Positions 39,673 to 41,410 of a DNA stretch of 41,410 bases are shown here, in pieces. Under the pieces are notes generated by a model that had not been told where the DNA came from, ran no database searches, and saw nothing but the letters and a program-made list of their open reading frames with translations. Origin of the DNA: Frankia nepalensis (lineage in GTDB: Bacteria > Actinomycetota > Actinomycetes > Frankiales > Frankiaceae). How positions within the stretch are numbered: position 1 is the stretch's first letter; every line of letters starts with the position of its first letter. A program made the position numbers and the translations under genes. The stretch spans positions 1-41,410 of the forward strand of contig NZ_JADWYU010000121.1 in the NCBI RefSeq assembly GCF_016786325.1. Direction: 5' to 3'.

Positions 39673-40119
39673 TTGTCCAGCACGCACAGCATCCCGTCCG
39701 CCGCCGGCGCCGGGCGCGACGTCTACCAGATCGTTGACGTGGCGGACAAGGTCACCCTGTCGCTGCGCACGACGCGCTTCTACGCCGAGGCCGGTCTGCT
39801 TCCCCCTGTCGGCGAGGACGGGGCGGGAGCGCCGCTGTACGACGACGCGGCCGTCGACCGCCTGCTCCTCGTCAAGAAGATGAAGCCGTTGGGCTTCGCC
39901 CTCGACGAGATGCGCGCGCTCATCAACCTGCGCGACGAGGCGACCAGCGCCGACACCTCGCCCGAACGACGCACCGAACTGCTCGACCGGCTGCAGACCT
40001 GGGTCACCCTCGGCGAGGAGAAGCTGCGCTCGCTCGAGGAGCAGGTCCGGATCGCGGAGTCGTTCCTGCACGGCCTGCACGACGACGCCCACCGCGCCCG
40101 CCGGGCCGCCGAGGAGTAG
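39673..40119 (+). CDS. MerR family transcriptional regulator (second of a tandem pair)
   Basis: A 148-residue paralogue of the preceding gene. YQIVDVADKVTLSLRTTRFY and KKMKPLGFALDEMRALINLR are parallel to the first protein. The wing differs: GEDGAGAPLYDD replaces the usual GG-[FY]-R-x-Y, losing the Arg that contacts the DNA backbone, so specificity or affinity may differ. It ends AESFLHGLHDDAHRARRAAEE, equivalent to GLHDDA of its partner. TTG start is favoured because GGG lies just upstream; the frame extends further. The pair may heterodimerise. Confidence 0.83.
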   Translation: MSSTHSIPSAAGAGRDVYQIVDVADKVTLSLRTTRFYAEAGLLPPVGEDGAGAPLYDDAAVDRLLLVKKMKPLGFALDEMRALINLRDEATSADTSPERRTELLDRLQTWVTLGEEKLRSLEEQVRIAESFLHGLHDDAHRARRAAEE

Positions 40120-40260
40120 CCGCCGCGGTTCGTCCCGACATCACCGGTTCCGGGACCAGGTGGTTTCGGGAGCCAGGTGATCCCGGTACCGCGGCGGCGG
40201 ACGTCCGCTGCCGGCGGATCCCGGCCAGGGCGGAGCAAGGTCCGCCTGTGGCGGCACCGA

Positions 40261-40300
40261 GTCGTGGCGGTGGTAAGTCGTGGCGGTGGTAAGTCGTGGC
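40261..40300. repeat. 16-bp tandem repeat upstream of the cupin gene
   Basis: GTCGTGGCGGTGGTAA at 40261-40276 and 40277-40292, then a partial third. It is followed by two copies of a 12-mer GGTACCGAGGCA. Region 40120-40442 has no gene. Confidence 0.9.
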
Positions 40301-40442
40301 GGGTACCGAGGCATGGCGGTACCGAGGCAGGCCGGGCCCACCGGCCGGAGGCCGATCGGGCGCGCGGTTCCCAGCCAGCCTCCCTTCAGCCCCCGCACCT
40401 GACAACGACCCGTCAACGCGGGCGGCGCCGCCCGGGACCAAG

Positions 40443-40814
40443 ATGGTCTGTATGCCGACGTTCATCGAGAAGCCAACCGTCGTCGAGGCGGCCGGGAACC
40501 TTCCAAAGATCATCCGCGAGTACGTGGGGAAGGTGAACACCGGCACCTCCGGTGTGAGCATCGCCCACATGACCAGCCCGGGCGGCTGGGAGGAACCGGG
40601 GCAGCGCCCCGAGTTCGACGAGTACACGCTGGTGCTGCGCGGCGTGGTCACCGTCGAGCACGAAGCTGGCGTGCTCGAGGTCGGCGCGGGCGAGGCGGTG
40701 CACACCGCCGCCGGCGAGTGGGTTCGGTACAGCACCCGCGGGGCCGACGGCGCCGACTACATCTCGGTCTGCCTCCCGGCGTTCGCGCCGGAGACCGTCC
40801 ACCGGGACGCCTGA
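40443..40814 (+). CDS. Cupin domain protein
   Basis: A 123-residue single-domain cupin. N-terminus: [20 protein letters not shown]. The barrel runs [20 protein letters not shown], then [20 protein letters not shown]. The usual His residues of the metal site are only partly present (motif 1 lacks H-x-H; a His is at AVHTA in motif 2), so metal binding is uncertain and the protein may be a binding rather than catalytic cupin. ATG 40443 and 40452 are both possible starts. A repeat-filled 323-nt region lies upstream. Function unknown. Confidence 0.85.
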   Translation: MVCMPTFIEKPTVVEAAGNLPKIIREYVGKVNTGTSGVSIAHMTSPGGWEEPGQRPEFDEYTLVLRGVVTVEHEAGVLEVGAGEAVHTAAGEWVRYSTRGADGADYISVCLPAFAPETVHRDA

Positions 40815-40927
40815 GCACCTCCCCCGCCCGGACCGACCCGCCCGCGGATGCCGCGTCCGGGCGTGGGCAGGGCACGCGGCGAACTACGATCAGAACCGAC
40901 ACTCCGATCGGTGGCTGGAGGCGGCGG

Positions 40928-41410
40928 ATGGCGGGGACGGGCGAGGCGCCGCTGCTGCGCCGGCTGGTCGGGGACGCGCTGCGCGGGTACCGGATCGGCC
41001 AGGGCCGCACGCTGCGAGACGTGGCGGCGGCGGCGCGGGTCTCCGTGCCCTACCTGTCCGAGGTGGAGCGGGGCCGCAAGGAGGCATCCTCCGAGGTGCT
41101 GGCCGCGGTGTGCCGCGGCCTTGACGTCCCGCTGAGCGATCTGCTCGAGCAGGTTCGCCGCGAGGTGCTCGCGGCGGAGCTTCGCCGCGAGCCCGCGCTG
41201 GCCCGGCCGCCGGCCGCGCGGCCGAGGACGCCGGCCCGCCAGGCCACGGGCGCGCAGGCGCCCGCCCACCGGGCGCCGGGCGCGACGCCCCCGGCCGCGC
41301 GGCCGGCCGCCCCAGCCCGCCCCCGGTCTCCCCCCGCGCCCCGCCCCCCCCCCCCCCCCCCCCCCCCCGCGCCCCCCCCCCCCCCCCCCCCAACCCCCCC
41401 CGCGCCCGGC
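40928..41410 (+). CDS. ClgR-like XRE regulator (partial, open to the window end)
   Basis: The frame begins ATG with GGAGG upstream and stays open to the edge. Residues about 10-80 form a helix-turn-helix: [20 protein letters not shown] and [20 protein letters not shown], then [13 protein letters not shown], matching the ClgR family (Rv2745c-like) that activates clp protease genes and competence-type stress responses. In typical ClgR a short tail follows; here it becomes an Ala/Pro/Arg-rich tail that runs into pure poly-Pro encoded by poly-C. The tail beyond about 41,340 is suspect. No stop is seen before the window ends. Confidence 0.72.
   Translation, partial: MAGTGEAPLLRRLVGDALRGYRIGQGRTLRDVAAAARVSVPYLSEVERGRKEASSEVLAAVCRGLDVPLSDLLEQVRREVLAAELRREPALARPPAARPRTPARQATGAQAPAHRAPGATPPAARPAAPARPRSPPAPRPPPPPPPPAPPPPPPPTPPAPG
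41344..41397 (+). other. Poly-C low-complexity tract at the window end
   Basis: Two runs of about 20-25 C separated by GCG, followed by AA and more C. This is unlike anything else in the window and may be an assembly or sequencing artefact. Confidence 0.8.

Overview
This is a very GC-rich (about 72%) actinobacterial chromosome segment. It carries two mycothiol genes (mshA, mshD), an orphan GlnR-type nitrogen regulator, LmeA, an HbhA-like protein and a ClgR-like regulator. Gene content and GC-rich, repeat-filled intergenic DNA suggest a Frankia-type actinobacterium; the genus is an inference. No transposase, prophage, CRISPR array, tRNA or rRNA gene was recognised.

Layout. 1-0.9 kb: tail of an unidentified gene and a SnoaL-like protein. 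0.9-6.4 kb (minus): a macrodomain protein and a four-gene carbohydrate ABC importer (two permeases, lipoprotein, ATPase). 6.6-10.8 kb (plus): DUF349 protein, XRE regulator plus HbhA-like protein, aldo/keto reductase. 11-13.3 kb (minus): UGT-type glycosyltransferase and a SAM methyltransferase. 13.7-15.7 kb: mshA and its usual YbjN-domain neighbour. 15.7-16.5 kb: non-coding DNA full of hairpins and direct repeats. 16.5-26.3 kb: a block whose content matches the Mycobacterium tuberculosis Rv0813c-Rv0819 neighbourhood: nitrobindin-like protein, ThiX-like thioredoxin, DUF4395 protein, thiosulfate sulfurtransferase, SseC, DsrE-like protein, LmeA, MoaD-like protein, hydrolase, GlnR and MshD. 26.3-30.9 kb: STAS protein, small unknown proteins, a GDT1/UPF0016 Mn exporter and a TylF-type methyltransferase. 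31-34.3 kb: hydantoinase B and an M20 peptidase, divergent. 34.4-38.1 kb: a 1231-residue WD40 membrane protein. 38.2-41.4 kb: a peroxiredoxin, two tandem MerR regulators, a cupin and a ClgR-like regulator that runs off the end into poly-C.

How the genes work together. The sulfur/thiol theme is strong: mshA and mshD are the first and last mycothiol steps, and the DUF4395-sulfurtransferase-SseC operon sits behind a 25-codon cysteine-rich leader ORF. The end of that leader is exactly complementary over 9 nt to the Shine-Dalgarno region of the operon's first gene, which gives a concrete cysteine-responsive attenuation model. A second RNA switch, a yybP-ykoY Mn2+ riboswitch, precedes the GDT1 exporter, and the 3' strand of its P1 helix is also the 5' arm of a 12-bp hairpin.

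The most unusual pattern is that several unrelated genes (mshA, nitrobindin, GDT1, a small Cys/His protein) have their last codons and stop duplicated just downstream. In-frame minisatellites also occur inside hydantoinase B, MshD, a permease N-terminus and other proteins. Local tandem duplication appears to be remodelling protein ends and linkers here.
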